This document shows positions 12,501 to 24,325 of a stretch of 64,000 nt of DNA, piece by piece. Made by a program: the position numbers and the translations under genes. Source of the stretch: Mesodorylaimus sp. YZB2_4 (lineage: Eukaryota; Nematoda; Enoplea; Dorylaimida; Dorylaimidae); assembly GCA_030248295.1 (NCBI GenBank), contig JASANH010000770.1, positions 1-64,000 on the forward strand, read 5' to 3'. A model generated the notes under the pieces. It did not search any database and was not told where the DNA came from. It saw nothing but the letters and a program-made list of their open reading frames with translations. Position 1 is the stretch's first letter. Each line of letters starts with the position of its first letter.

Positions 12501-15500
12501 GATCTTTTTCGATGGAGAATAAAAAAGGATGAGAACGAAGTTTTAAGACTTCAATGCGAACAAAAATCTCACTTATCATATCCCCTCTCTTCTAGATTCG
12601 CCTTTCCAAACCATGAGCTTGATAATTCTTTCTTCGAGCAATCCCTCTCCCTCCCGCTGGAAGCACTATCTTAAAATATACAACAACAGTTCACAGCTCT
12701 AATCCGTCGCTTACTTAGCTAATGCTTATACCATTTTTACGAACAGCAGACCAAAAATGTAGGAATCTTGCCATTTGAACCATACAAATCCTCTTCTACC
12801 TTCCCCTCTAGAACCACAGGTTTGATCAGCGAGCTACTTGAGGCGCAACTGTGGCTCTATTTAGCGACTGCCAAAAACTGGCGACTAGCTCCCAAACTCA
12901 GAGTACTAGGAGGGAGGCAAGAGCAGCAAGTGTAGATTTCCTTACTGCGCAGTATTTCTCAAACAATAATTATCGTTTAACGCGTAAATCGCGATTCTAA
13001 AATAATTACCTCGAATAATTTTTCAGATAAGGCCATCATGGTTTGAAATCCCGCCTGCAACAATTTCCCCCGCAAATATGACCAGCCCGTGTTTTTTGTA
13101 TTGGTACAACATAATAAAGGGGGGAATTTCGCGTCTGTTTGATTTAGTACGCTCTGAATATTCATTAAGTTCACTTCCTCCTTTTCATCCTTATAGGCCC
13201 CTTTTTTCAAATAAGAGATCGGCTTTTATTTCATTTTATTCGTTAAGCGATCGCTAATCGCTTCTGAAGAATTCGTTAAGCGAACACTTAACAAATTCTT
13301 CAAAACTTTACTACTCAGGATGGCGAATTGCCATTTTTTGAGAGCGCTAGGTCCCACCTGATATTTTCGACGCCATCTTTATGGATAGACAAGACGAATG
13401 AGGAAGACAAGAGACCTGCCTATGGATACTCATTTAGTTCCAGTATTTTCTAGTTTCGTCTTCAAATCAACAAGTCAAATGTCTTTCCTCGAATAGTTTT
13501 CCCTGGAAACAAAGTTCGGTAAAAAATTTTTTCTTCGGTTCTCTGGTCCAGTTTGGCACGATTTTTGTTCCGGTATTAAATTTTATTTGCGTTTTCTTAT
13601 GGATAATAGGGCAAAAACGGGTAGAAATCTTGCTAATGTAAATGAGCCTGAAAACATATAGTGTTCATTCAGTTCCTCGTTCTATGTGCTGCCTGCGGAG
13701 CCCCTTTTCCCATTGCTTAAATATTTTCTGATCCCGTTTCGGTAAAAAAACTTTTCCGCCAACAGTTTGTTGGTTTACGACAGTAAATTCACGCCCGTAT
13801 TTGAAGAATGCTTGTTGCCATTTTTAATAATTCGCAAAATCAAAACCCTTTATCGATGGACAAGACGATGAAAACAGGGAATCAATCTTATTGAGTGCTC
13901 ATGTCAGAGTACCTGAATACTTATTCAGGTCAAAAAATATTCCTTCTCCAAGACGCGTTACAGTAGGTCAAGTGTTTACCCATGTACTGCAGCCTTGAAT
14001 CTTTCGGTTTTTGACAAGACTCGCTTGATTGCGGATGGCACGAAATTAGTTTGGAAAGTACGCAAAATGGTACAAGCCGTGTACAAGTCATCATGAGCTT
14101 TATTGTCGATTGAAGATGAAAAAGAACGCGACTTAAATGACCAAAACCAAAACCATAACAAAAACATCATTTTGTTCCTCTTTTCCCAATCCCCTACTGA
14201 CGCCACAGTTGAAAATTTTCGACCATTTTGCCCACATATTCTTCAGAAGGTTTTCCTCAATAGTTGGTTAGTTGGTTTATTCTCGAATTCTCACGTTTGA
14301 GAGAGGGCTTGCGACGATCAGTTTCATGTTCATGGGGACTTCTTCATCGACTGAGAGGGAAAACGGAAGAGAAAATCTTGCAGTTTAAAAAACCATTAAA
14401 TAGTTGTTTAGTAGCTTTTCCTCTTCTTTTTTCCTTTGGAACATCGCTGATATAATTTTTCGTCGATTAGTTATTGCTGCTAAAAGTACAGTAAGCATAC
14501 TGTACGCCAGTTTTGTAAAACCTCGCGTCGTCAGTTCCGCGTTTAAGTTCCTTTGATTCAAGGCAGAGCATGGGCAACGTTATGTTCTACACCATCAAAC
14601 ATCATCATCAAAGAGGGACCATAAAAAAAGAAAAGGTTCAACATTTTGATTGTCATGCCCACGAAAATTTATTTGATTCCCCAATTGCTTGTTCTTCTGA
14701 AGAGGGAAGATGATTTTCCTTAAAGCAGTTCCCCTTCAAAGATCCTCTGATAGGAAGATTCCCTCCAAGTTTCCATGGCTCATGTCAGGATGACTCACAC
14801 ATGTGTTGGTGTGGCAAAAGCCAAACATCATGTCGTCAAGACCTTTTTTCAATTTCACTTTCAATTTCGATCACTTGTTTATTTTGTTGATTCAAGGACC
14901 CACTCATAGTCCAGTTGAAAATTCTCCAAGTCGCTATGAGGCACTGCCAAAAATATTCTTCTAGTCCCCCTTCGAACAGTTTCCCCTCGAAGGGTGAGAT
15001 TGGTTTGAAATCGTAATCCTCTCATTTATTTCCCCCTGTTAGCTGACATCTTTGCCCTGCGAGAATATGCCGGTTCCGCTCCATGGCCATGAAAAGGACA
15101 GAAATAGCGAGTGAAAGAATTCCATGGATTGAAAGGGTCTATTTTGGAGAAATAAAACCCTGAAAGGCAAAACCTATCGTTCCAAAAATTTTCCTTACAT
15201 TCTGACTCCATCCTCGCCTAGACCAACTTTTATTTTTTACGAATACAATTATCTTAGCCGTATGTCCCGTATTGCATCCAAGAGCACATCTTATCGTTAA
15301 TTTGAAAAATCCTCATCAGAGTATTTTTCAGACGACATAAGTTCAGTGTAAAATTGCCCAGGTACATATTAGGAAGGCGTAGCCTACTGTTAATCCAAAA
15401 TACATTTGAAATTATGATTTTCCTCGTCTCCTTTTCGTTAAGTCGTTTCTGACGAATAATTAGCTTCTTTGTCTCCAGTAAAGTCAGCGCGCGTCCCTTC

Positions 15501-17502
15501 AATGAACAATCTCCTTGAAATAGTAAAGTATGAACTTCCAAATTATGTGCAGTTCTGTGTACGTAGTCTAGTATTCAAACTAGAATCGAAGCCCCGCAGA
15601 CAAAAAAGCAAAATATTCCAAGTTTCTACGCATTCAAAGTAATCCATCATACATGAGAAAGTTTGAAAGAAACTTCGAAATCCTCATCGCGCGACCGTTT
15701 TTAGGTAGCTACAATGTAACCCCGGACGTGGGCCCACCATCGACGACTGACGGTTATGGCGACCCGCTTTGCCCAGTTCCCGTCACAGTGTGCACTCCAC
15801 AAAGCCTGCTACCATCCCCTCAAAATCCACATACATACCAATCGTTCACACTGGACACCCAACCAAATGTAGCCTTCTTTGGCAACTACCCCCCCGCATT
15901 CGAGGGGCCCGCACCCCTCGAATACTCACCTCGAAACACAATAACACAATCGTTTGTCGAATATGGATCGTGTGCGTCCTCGCTCAGCAATAGCGGGGAA
16001 CCGTCCAGCAGCTGCGAATTCGCTTGCCGTCAGCCTCCTTATCGATTAAGCTACAACGGTATCTCGACACAACACCATCAACCGAATCATCAGGCAGGAC
16101 TCGAGCCATGCTCATCATTCCACTCTCCGGCTGCTGGTAATGTGCGCGGTGAGCAGCGACAGCCAGCCAACTTCTCCAGTTCGAATGCCATTTTCAAGCA
16201 CCAGCTTAGTAAGTCGGCTCATTTTGGATTACTGCAGTTTCAGGTGTTAATGAGATTTGATATGGAAGACCAAATGGAAACCGACTTTGTGCTTGTAATT
16301 TACCTTTTTAGCAGGCGGTCCTGTTCAACTGTGGAAATTTCTCCTTGAATTATTGCTTAACCAAGAATACAAAGGCATTATTGCGTGGACGGGTCGAGAA
16401 TGGGAGTTCAGATTCATTGACAAGCAAGAAGCTGCCAGATTATGGGGCCTAAGGAAGAATAAACCAATGGTAAGGGTTGGACTGGACAAAAGATCTTTTG
16501 TACATCACTTTTTGGGCATTAAAGTACAGTATAGTACACAAATGACATTGAATTTCGTGGCGTCTTTTCTTCGCTGCCTCCGCGTTTCGGCTAGAAAAAA
16601 GAAGAAACAAGGAGCTTCAAGTTTGAGTTGCTGCGCCAGGCTAATTTTTATTTTCATTCTATCAGTCAGCAAATGTGTTATTGGTTGCAAAATGTTTTGG
16701 ACCACCCCCGTATCGTGGAGATCTTGTTTTCCGCTTTTTACTTCCTGTCACATTTATAGATGGTTCTCGATGCCTGTATCCAAGTAAACGTAGAGCCACC
16801 AGGAGTTTTCCGACTTCACAGGATAGGCTACCTACCTATGTTACTTAGGAGACATGTTCGAGGACGGATGTGCTCGTGCGCCACGAGAAATTACTTAATA
16901 ATAGAGGGTAGTTCTGGCGCAAGCATATGACGCTGATAAGAATATATGACATCTGGGGAAAATGTAGTTTCGTCATCGGTTTGACGAAGGTCCTATGTTT
17001 CTAGGGTTGGGCAAGCCAAGTTTTGTCAGCAAAGACGTCACATGCTTGATTCTCTGGTTTGGAAGTTCCTAAAGTTAGGTGGAAATCCTACGAGCCTTGT
17101 TTATTGTACATAACTATCTTCGTCTTGTCAAGCATGTAGTCCTGTTAGGACGTACGACACATGACGGGGCCATATCTAAATGATGTTTGCTATTCAAACT
17201 ACCTTTTCAAGCATCGCCAAAGCCTGTCCCTCTAATCCTGTCAAAATTTTAGGGTAGGTATTAGCGCCGATGATATACAGCGGGGACTTCTTTCTCTTTT
17301 GCAGATGAATTTTGAAAAATTATCGCGTGGAATACGCTACTACTACGGCAAGAATATTATTGAAAAGTCCTTAGAGAGACGCTACACGTATCACTTCGTA
17401 TGCGACATAGAAAGTGTAATTGGCAAGTCATGTGAGCAAGTGCATGCCGAAATGGGAATCTCACCCAACATTTGCGATGACGGGCTAGACGAACGTGGAT
17501 AG
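6506..17502 (+). CDS. ETS-domain transcription factor, copy A (4 exons, 391 aa)
   Basis: Exons are 6506-6821, 15705-16208, 16312-16469 and 17305-17502, with matching phases 1, 1 and 0. The N-terminal ~270 residues are low complexity (Ser, Pro, Gln, Asn). The C-terminal ETS winged helix spans about residues 276-365, from GPVQLWKFLLELL through WTGREWEF and WGLRKNKPM to MNFEKLSRGIRYYY. The two DNA-contacting arginines of helix 3 (R334, R337) are kept. The tail after VCDIESVIG (VHAEMGISP) resembles the Ets-1/Ets-2/Pointed C-terminus, but no Pointed domain is visible. It should bind GGAA-core DNA in the nucleus. Exon 4 has diverged from both copy B and the family consensus: D to G after YYY (341), H to E in IIHK (346) and R to H before FVCD. 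Intron 1 is 8.9 kb. Exon 3 has a tandem TAGCAG acceptor. The paralogue is at 24326-34615. An upstream non-coding exon is possible. Confidence 0.86.
7258..7575. repeat. Foldback-like inverted repeat in intron 1 of ETS A
   Basis: A GGGGTCGACCGTAC block near 7262-7275 recurs inverted as GTACGGTCGACCC near 7560-7573. Short degenerate ACCGAC / GGTCGG words lie between. The arms are short, so this may be a decayed foldback element. Confidence 0.3.
8660..8688. repeat. Perfect short hairpin
   Basis: An 11-bp perfect stem, CGCCCACTCAC / GTGAGTGGGCG, encloses a 7-nt loop. It lies inside ETS A intron 1 and has no flanking target duplication. It could be a remnant of a palindromic element or an RNA hairpin. 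Confidence 0.45.
10963..11105. mobile_element. Hairpin MITE with ~45-bp terminal inverted repeats
   Basis: The left arm (10963-11012) starts AAGCCCAAAGTATAG and contains GATGCGTCAAATAAGC. The right arm (11054-11105) is its reverse complement with only a few mismatches. The spacer is about 40 bp and there is no coding sequence. The flanks read TTAA on the left and TTTA on the right, a possible imperfect target duplication. It sits in intron 1 of ETS A, directly before the minisatellite. Confidence 0.7.
11110..11760. repeat. Degenerate GC-rich minisatellite (~30-35 bp unit)
   Basis: About 20 imperfect copies of a unit resembling GTGAGTGAGCGTCCACGCGA followed by CTACTAAAGG fill this stretch. 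They are far richer in CG than the surrounding intron. Two copies also carry a longer shared phrase (GCGACTACTATAAAAGGT), which suggests a higher-order repeat. Confidence 0.6.
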
Positions 17503-18610
17503 ATCTCACTGACCAAGCCTATGAATTTTGTGCTTTCTTGATAATTCGCCTTTGCCTAAACTTTTGAGCTTTTCACCTCACGCTGTACCTAAGACGAACT
17601 CTTGCTCAAAAAGCTTTGGCTGCACCCGTATATGAATTCCTTCGTTTGGGAGTTCGAGTGCGGGGCCTCTGTCAAACTGAAAGCAAAAAAGTGTTAGAAC
17701 TGGGATGTTGACGATTTGTGTGCATTTTCGTGCATGTGTGCATTAGAGCCTCTAGATAAGGTGTCGTGATCTCAAAACTCCCGTTGAATGAAAATTTGAG
17801 CTAGCGGCAAGGAAGGCATTCAAAATATTGCTATGGTTTAAGCATGGAATACGTTTCTGTTCACGGCACAAGTTTCTCTGCATGTATTTACGCGAAAAAA
17901 AACTTATGCCAATGCGTTATTGCCGCTGACATTTCTTATATGCGAGTAAGATTCGTTGTCAGGGTCATATGCCTTGTATTCTATCGCCGGCGCTCAGCCT
18001 ATCGTTAGACTGATTGTGAGGCCCACAGATATCGAGGTCACCAGTGTCATAAAGCTTTGTGATGCTTCCGGTTATCAATAATGATAAGTCCTTTTGTTAA
18101 GAAAGGTTCCGACTTGGAGACTAGTTTCTTACGCCTGTAACAGCCTTTGGTGTTTGGTCCTGTTGATTCTGAATCTTCCCGCTTGAATATCTAGTAGGGG
18201 ACAACATGGACTTCATTCAGTGTACGTGTTCTTCATTTTGTGTGTCTCTCATCTGGATCGGACCTTATTATTATGTTCGATCTCGTTCATTCCCCTGACC
18301 AGCGATTCTCTTCAATGCTCTGCCTCTGTTTGTCTGTATAATCGTAACCAGCAGTTCCAGGGTCGTTCTTTGGGTGAGCGCTATTGACTTCTAGTGCGAC
18401 GACATTAGGCATCCAACATACAACCTCGCTTGACCACTGCCAAATATCCATATGACATCGCAAGCATCGACTCTTACGATAAGACAGTCTCCGTAAGCAA
18501 TTTTGGTGCGTCCGCCTATCGACTGGAAGAATCTTCTAGCTCTGGATCGAGACGGTAGTGCCAGTAGCCTGCAGAATCGAGCATGGCTTGGAAGGAGCAT
18601 GGCCTGCGGG

Positions 18611-18772
18611 GTCGTGGCCTAGCGGGTTAAGGCGTCTGCCTCTCACGCTGGGTGCGCACTTACAGGGGAGGGTTCGACTCCCGCCTCGGTACAAAATGAC
18701 TGTCAAATATGTGTTCCTTAGCCCTCGAGTGCGCTGTATAGTGCTTGGCTATGGATAAAGTATGAGTATGAC
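18611..18772 (+). mobile_element. tRNA-derived SINE, family 1, copy a
   Basis: The head is tRNA-like, with an A-box-like GTGGCCTAGCGGGTTAAGG and a B-box GGTTCGACTCC. It is followed by a body block (TGTCAAATATGTGTTCCTTAG), then the tail block CTCGAGTGCGC and a short TATGAG repeat. The acceptor-stem ends do not pair well, so this is a retroposon head, not a working tRNA gene. Other copies are at 36009, 38063, 48634 and 53461. Confidence 0.72.
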
Positions 18773-19313
18773 AAGGAGTGGTTTGTTTTTCAGCCAGTCC
18801 TCTTTGCAAAGCCGGTGTCTCACAGCCATTGGTTGAAGCACTAGTCAAGCAGCCACACGGAGTAACTGGGAGGTCGCACTTCATTTTCATTGGGAACTAA
18901 AACTTAGTGCTTCGATCGCTGATTAATCTATACTCTATCGTTGAGAGGCAGACTACGAGAAGGGTAACAGCTGTCACTTTTGTTATGCCGTAGTCATCAT
19001 GCCAGTTGTATCGCTCTGCCTTTGTGCCTTTGTTTGCGTGATTGCTTTTGTAACCTTCGATCCTTGTCAGTCTCATCTCGATCTGTTCAGGCAGAGTGAA
19101 CTATTGTGGTATTTGATCCACTGTAAAAGACAAGGGATCTTTATAAGCTGCCTCCAAACGAGTACAGAAATCAGGAAATGTCGGGGAGGTCCCCCACCCA
19201 TCTCACCCGTTCCCATCAGGATGCATGATCAAGACGCATTCGGCGGGTACCCTGAAATCTATACTAGATGTGAGAAGCTGCCATGTGGGGAGTCGCCTAT
19301 CAGCCAGTCAGTG

Positions 19314-19465
19314 GATACCCGTACCTGGCGACCCTTACCCATACCCATACCCGTACCCGGCGACCCTTACCCATGCCTATACCCTGACCCGTCGCCTCTT
19401 ACCTAAACCCGTAGCCATACCCGCCGGGTATGGGTGGGTACGAGTATGGGTACGGGTATGGGTAC
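19314..19465. repeat. Head-to-head degenerate hexamer array (TACCCA then TGGGTA)
   Basis: The left part is a run of TACCC(A/G) hexamers with GGCGACCC interruptions. At ~19424 the sequence switches to TGGGTA / GGGTACG words, making a C-rich arm and a G-rich arm that can fold on each other. It resembles telomere-type repeats in form, but is neither TTAGGC nor TTAGGG. Confidence 0.55.
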
Positions 19466-19995
19466 CCATGCAGGACTCTGCTCAGCCTGCTTATTACTGG
19501 GGGGCAGCAATGGGCAAGCTGATTGGGTACTGTGACAAAGCTTGACAGCACGGGACCCAGCTTACAAAAGTGAAAACCAATTCTCATAGTTCCTCTTGCC
19601 TATGCATCCTATGCCTGGACTCTGCTCCCTCTGAGGCGGCGGATTTCACAGAGAAGGAAATTTTCTTTGACAGTACAGTATAATCAAAGAGATCTTTAGG
19701 GTCAGCGCCAGGAACACGAAACCGGCCCATAATAATTGGTGTTGGAATTCCTAGAAAATTGTTCATTCAGCGCATTTGCCTTCTCACCGCCGCACAACAA
19801 AGGACGATCAAATTAATCAACAAGAATAGGAACTTTGCGATGCTCAAGCGACAGGTCACTGTGTGAAGACCAAAACGCTGCTGGCGACTCTGCATTCGCG
19901 AAGGACGCTTTGACGTAACCAGTTTTCGCTTTCCCAATCAGTTTCCGACATTAGGAGAGAAGAGAGATAAAGAACTGTTGGTCGACAGTTGTATT

Positions 19996-20050
19996 CGACT
20001 GAGGTTATGCAGTACTGTCGACTGTTGCGTCGACAGTATAACCTCAGTCG
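19996..20050. repeat. Imperfect hairpin with 22-27 nt arms
   Basis: The left arm is CGACTGAGGTTAT + GCAGT + ACTGTCGAC. The right arm is GTCGACAGT + ATAACCTCAGTCG. They pair perfectly except for a 5-nt GCAGT bulge, with a 6-nt loop. A third GTCGACAGT word lies just upstream at 19981. It could be a small RNA precursor or a palindromic element remnant. Confidence 0.5.
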
Positions 20051-23000
20051 GTATGTTACTGCTTACACTGCTTTTAGAAAATTGGAGCAGTCAAAATAGC
20101 TTCCTGTTGCATCTTATCGGTGGGGCAGTACCATCCTCTTGTCCTGATCTACATATAGTATCTGGCGCAGTGAAACTGATCCAATCGATTATCTGCGAGG
20201 ATTGCAATATACTGCATTCCTGTGACAGATCGGCGATAAGTTTTCCAAATACCGAAAAATGGCGTAGTGGTGAAACACCCGTCCATCTGTCTTGTCACTG
20301 GTGCTGTGTTCCTACTAGACATGTAGCGTCTTTTCAGACTTGCAGCGTGTGCGTGTTCTACCCTGGCAATTACAGTTCCTTGCAACAAGTTACCGCGCCC
20401 TGCTTGCTAGTTATGAGTTTGTTTATGGTGACAGCGGATACTTGTAAAATAATCGCCTGCTGCACCTGAAACACTCGTAACTGCCTCCAAAACTGGGCCT
20501 GATGCCTAAAACCAAACCGTTTGTTCGATCTCGTGCCTCGCGCTAACCTGAGAGAGGCAAACCCTGTTCTCTTGATTGGTGCAGATATCTACGCCTATTG
20601 CAGTGGTTGTGCTGAACGCAATAGAGTCTAGCATTGACAGACACGCCGGTACCCACTGAAGGTAAAGTTTTAGATCGGTAAATATTGCCATCTGGTTCAG
20701 GCCTTGGTTTGGCTTCATGAAAGCCTTTCCAGCGGAACCTTTCTCGACGTCCGACGCTCCAGGATTCATATGCTCAATATTTTTTCAGATTTTATTTTGC
20801 AAATCTCATCGACAACACAAAAAACGAAAGCGGAATATAAATAAGGCTATATTCGGCAGTCCATGTGGTGGTGGCCGCGCGGAAGCATGCACAGTTTCAC
20901 ACCGTGGCTTTACTACATGTGATAAATCGTGATGAATGCGACAAATATGTGATAAATGCGTTTAGTGTGACACATGGCTATATATGTGTACATATGTGAT
21001 CACATATAGTATAGCATAACTGTGTCAACGACTGTCACAATGCAAGTAGAGGTTGTTTTGCGTTTGCTCTCCACCGACTTTTGGATGTAGCGACATCTGT
21101 TCTAACATCCTTCCGTAGCCATTCTGGACTACAGTACGGAGTAGATTTAAGGGCCAGCTTGTCTTCGCAATGAGCATCGACGCTCGACACCACCATCACA
21201 TCTTCCATTGTTGCTTTACGGAACTTTCCAATGTTCTTTTTCATTTACAAAAATTTGCATTTTGACTTGCAATACGAACTAATGCGCATGAGATCGGGTG
21301 AATCATTCTAACAAGTCTAATAATATTTGTTCTTGAGCACAAGAACGCACGCTTTGCTTCTCGTTCCCGCTTTCTTTATCAGTTGAGCCACGAAAGACGA
21401 CGCGTAGAGCAGAGAAGCTCCATCAAGTTTAAATGCGACTTTTCAATTTTTCAAATGCATTCAAAAAAAAATATTTTTCTGTGATCGATGGGATATCAAG
21501 AAAAGCTGGCTGTTTGAGTTAATGCACTTCATGAAAGAAATGATTAGGGGATAGTTGAGATCGTCTCGGTATTCCTGTGATGACATGAATGACGTCAGAT
21601 GTCGTAGGCTCATCCCTTCATTACAAACAGCAACAGTGGGCGGCACTGGCCTGCGTTCGATTCAGATATGGACGTGGCCGAGGAAGTTGGGTATCCTGAT
21701 TCGATATTTTTCATTTAACTCACGATCAGAGCCTCAGCGGCAGCCAGGACATTAGTAAGATGCTAACGTAACGTTACGTACGCCGTGTGCGGTGCCGCCA
21801 GGATTGCTGGAGACAGGACGAACAGAAAGGACTGAGGATGACGTAGGTGTGACGCTGGCCATGCGAATGTCAAACGCCCAACTAGAAATTTTCGACGAAA
21901 CATTATTTACGATAATATATCACTATGCCGACGAAACACTCAATGAGGCCTGCTGGGCATTGTTTTCTGAAAAAGGGCATTTCAGAGTGCCTTGTTGCTA
22001 GGCTCACAAATAGTGTTTTGCGAAGTTGCATTCAAGCACACACCTGCGGTGATGGAAGCACAAGCTGACCAGAGTTCCGTTGCATCAGTTGGTCATCCCA
22101 TCATAAAAAGGTCATCGTCCCGATTTTGGGGCCCGTTTAAATGCGAGTAAGAGTTGCCCGCTTAGCTTACGCATGGGCATTCCTGCATTTGTTTTGCGGG
22201 GCCCAATGAGCTGGCCATCAAGTCCGTCATGCCTGCCGCCGTGGACAAGCTTACAGCGCCTAATCGGTGCGTCTGGACAGTCAGTACTTCTTTTAAAACC
22301 AGCAGCAGCCAGTCGTCACCTTCGCGGCATGACTATATGATTGATATACGCAGTACATGTGTATAATTATGTAATTATGTGAGTGATTCCAGGTGGTTGG
22401 TGCCTGGCAAGCCTCACGGACTGTTTCCTCTAATTATCCAATCCTCGACGACCAGTGGGCCTAAGCACGAAATCCGACAGGCCTTTGGTGGATCGAATGG
22501 GGTAGGGCTAGAGATTTCACTTCACGGCTCCCAATGATTGTTTGATGTCGTCATCTATTCGTATGCATACATGTATCTCTCACAAACTGGAGTAGCTCCC
22601 TTTCTTACTTCAGGGATGGTCTAATAAAACATGTGCACGCCTTTCCTCGGAGGGATCGGAGGAATATGTTTTCGCTCCCGTCACGTGGCTCTTGGCCACA
22701 CTCTAGTCCATTCCAGCGAGGATGGAATACCTCGTGAGCGGAAACTTATCCCCTGTCTAGCGAATTATAAATAAAACCAGGGATCGGCCGTATTTCGTGC
22801 AGAAGGTAGCAAGTAAGCAGGTACAAGAACAAGCTGTGCACAAGAACTTTGGTCTGGCGCGATTCCTACCAACGTAATAGGAAGGATGAGGCGTGTCCGA
22901 CAAAGCGACGGCGCGTGTTGACCAAAGGGGTCGATTCCACCATACCAGTCGGGAAGGTACCTCCCCTCCCCATTTGGAAAGTATGTGCTGGTACAAGATG

Positions 23001-23389
23001 CTCCTCGAAACGTGCTCACTGGAAAAATGTATGTCCACCTGAGTGTCATAGGGGAAATGATGATTGCTGTTCTTAGACCATCCATGAAAAAACTGACGCC
23101 GCACACGATCCACACGTAAAAATAAAAAAGGCCGACAGAATGCATGAAACAGTCAGTTTGGAGATTTTCACCCCACCTCGACCGATAAATGTTCAAATAA
23201 GTGAGCGATTAAACCTTGGCTCAACTGCTCCATATCATGTCAACTTTTATTGGAACTGCCAGGTTTGAATCCGCTAAAGTTTCTGATGTGGCTTATTTGG
23301 CCATGCTTTATGAAATTAGTCATTCGAAGCAAGCCAGTCCTTTAGGTGCACGAATATGATAAGTTCTCTTTGAGTCCTACCCAGGGCCC

Positions 23390-24325
23390 GACTGTTAACA
23401 ACATTCTCCAGTGAACACGCTCATTATCTTCGACCTGGCGCTCGATAACTCGTACATGGGTTAAGACAAAAAATGCTAGTGATCACATCACTTCCCCTTA
23501 CTTTGTGTGTCTCACATCCCCTTACTTTGTACTTTTTTTTGTGAGTCTCACATGTCTCTGCGCGTACACAATGGCCTTGAGATAATTATAGTGAACTATC
23601 GCGAAATTCGGGTGATTGCTAGAAGTAGCAATTAAACGTTGGCACGAGAGTCGATTTTGGGTCCGCTCGCAACTCTTACGGAACAAACGACTAGCCTCGA
23701 GGTGCCCTGAAACGTAAACATCTCTCCTTGAGCAAGTGGAAATACGAGCTATCGATTACCCACTGGTGCATCAGTGCCCTGATATTAGTTGCACACAATA
23801 TTCTCGCGCACGACGGATTGTAGTAATATGTACTGTATGTCATTAAGAGCAGTTTGTGGAAGTTAAGATGAAATGTGTTTAATTACATTATCAATCTAAA
23901 ATCCATCTTCTTAGCTCTTATCACTTTGTCGGAAATGGTATCCAGGCATACAGCAAAAATTATCAAGGGTTATAAATTACCAAGGCCACACAACTCCAAA
24001 CCTGGTCGATGAAACTGTTTCTCAAGCATACTGTTATGTCGTACAGTGCAGTAAGAGTCTACATAGATAGCGTCAGCCAGAGCACAATAGCAGGCGACCG
24101 GACATCCATTCACGTAGCTGAAGACTATGTTTCCTATTTGCGGCACAGCCGAGCGTGAAAAACAGGCAGCCCGCCTGATCTGGGATTGGGGCGGGGACAT
24201 ATGATCGTATACATCCTCGGCCAAGTCATTCCCGATCCGTGGACTTGAGCAGACGCGTGAGGGCTTTTGACCAGTTTCCACTCTTACCGTACGCCTCGAG
24301 CATCCCTCTCTCATATTCGCTCGCC
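23390..24325 (+). promoter_or_regulatory. 5' flank of ETS gene B, paralogous to 5550-6505
   Basis: Matches the flank of ETS A over roughly 0.9 kb. Similarity is patchy at first, then very high for the last ~150 bp before the start codon. Conservation in non-coding sequence suggests promoter and 5' UTR. The region also marks the left edge of the duplicated block. Confidence 0.55.

Larger units (their letters stand above)
8500..15010. repeat. Degenerate dispersed intronic repeat family (ETS A intron 1)
   Basis: Recurring boxes are scattered here. One reads CCTCGAATAGTTTTCCC (near 9085, 9297, 13489 and 14964, with variants). Another reads GGCGACCTCACGTC, followed by ATCGATGGTCAAGATGA and GAGGAAAA (near 8505, 12213, 12466, 13380 and 13850). 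The same boxes in the same order make up the ~0.9-kb tandem units of ETS B intron 1 at 25490-28330, so the family was present before, or spread during, the gene duplication. No coding capacity is evident. Confidence 0.45.
17503..23389. other. Intergenic between ETS A and ETS B
   Basis: About 5.9 kb without a supported gene. It contains a SINE at 18611-18772, a hexamer foldback at 19314-19465 and a hairpin at 19996-20050. A run of TATATGTG / CACATATA words lies near 20980-21010. Open frames at 19978-20469 (+) and 22757-23196 (-, open in two frames) have no family resemblance and are not called as genes. Confidence 0.5.

Noticed and set aside
18611..18692. Possible functional tRNA gene
   Set aside because: A and B boxes are present, but the acceptor stem does not pair and the same head recurs with a shared non-tRNA body and tail; it is a SINE.
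19978..20469. 163-codon open frame on the plus strand
   Set aside because: Cys-rich but without any domain, opens on a non-ATG codon, and runs through a perfect hairpin; composition fits chance.
22757..23196. Overlapping 143- and 118-codon minus-strand frames and a 75-codon plus-strand frame
   Set aside because: Three frames are open at once over the same bases with no family resemblance, which suggests base composition, not coding.
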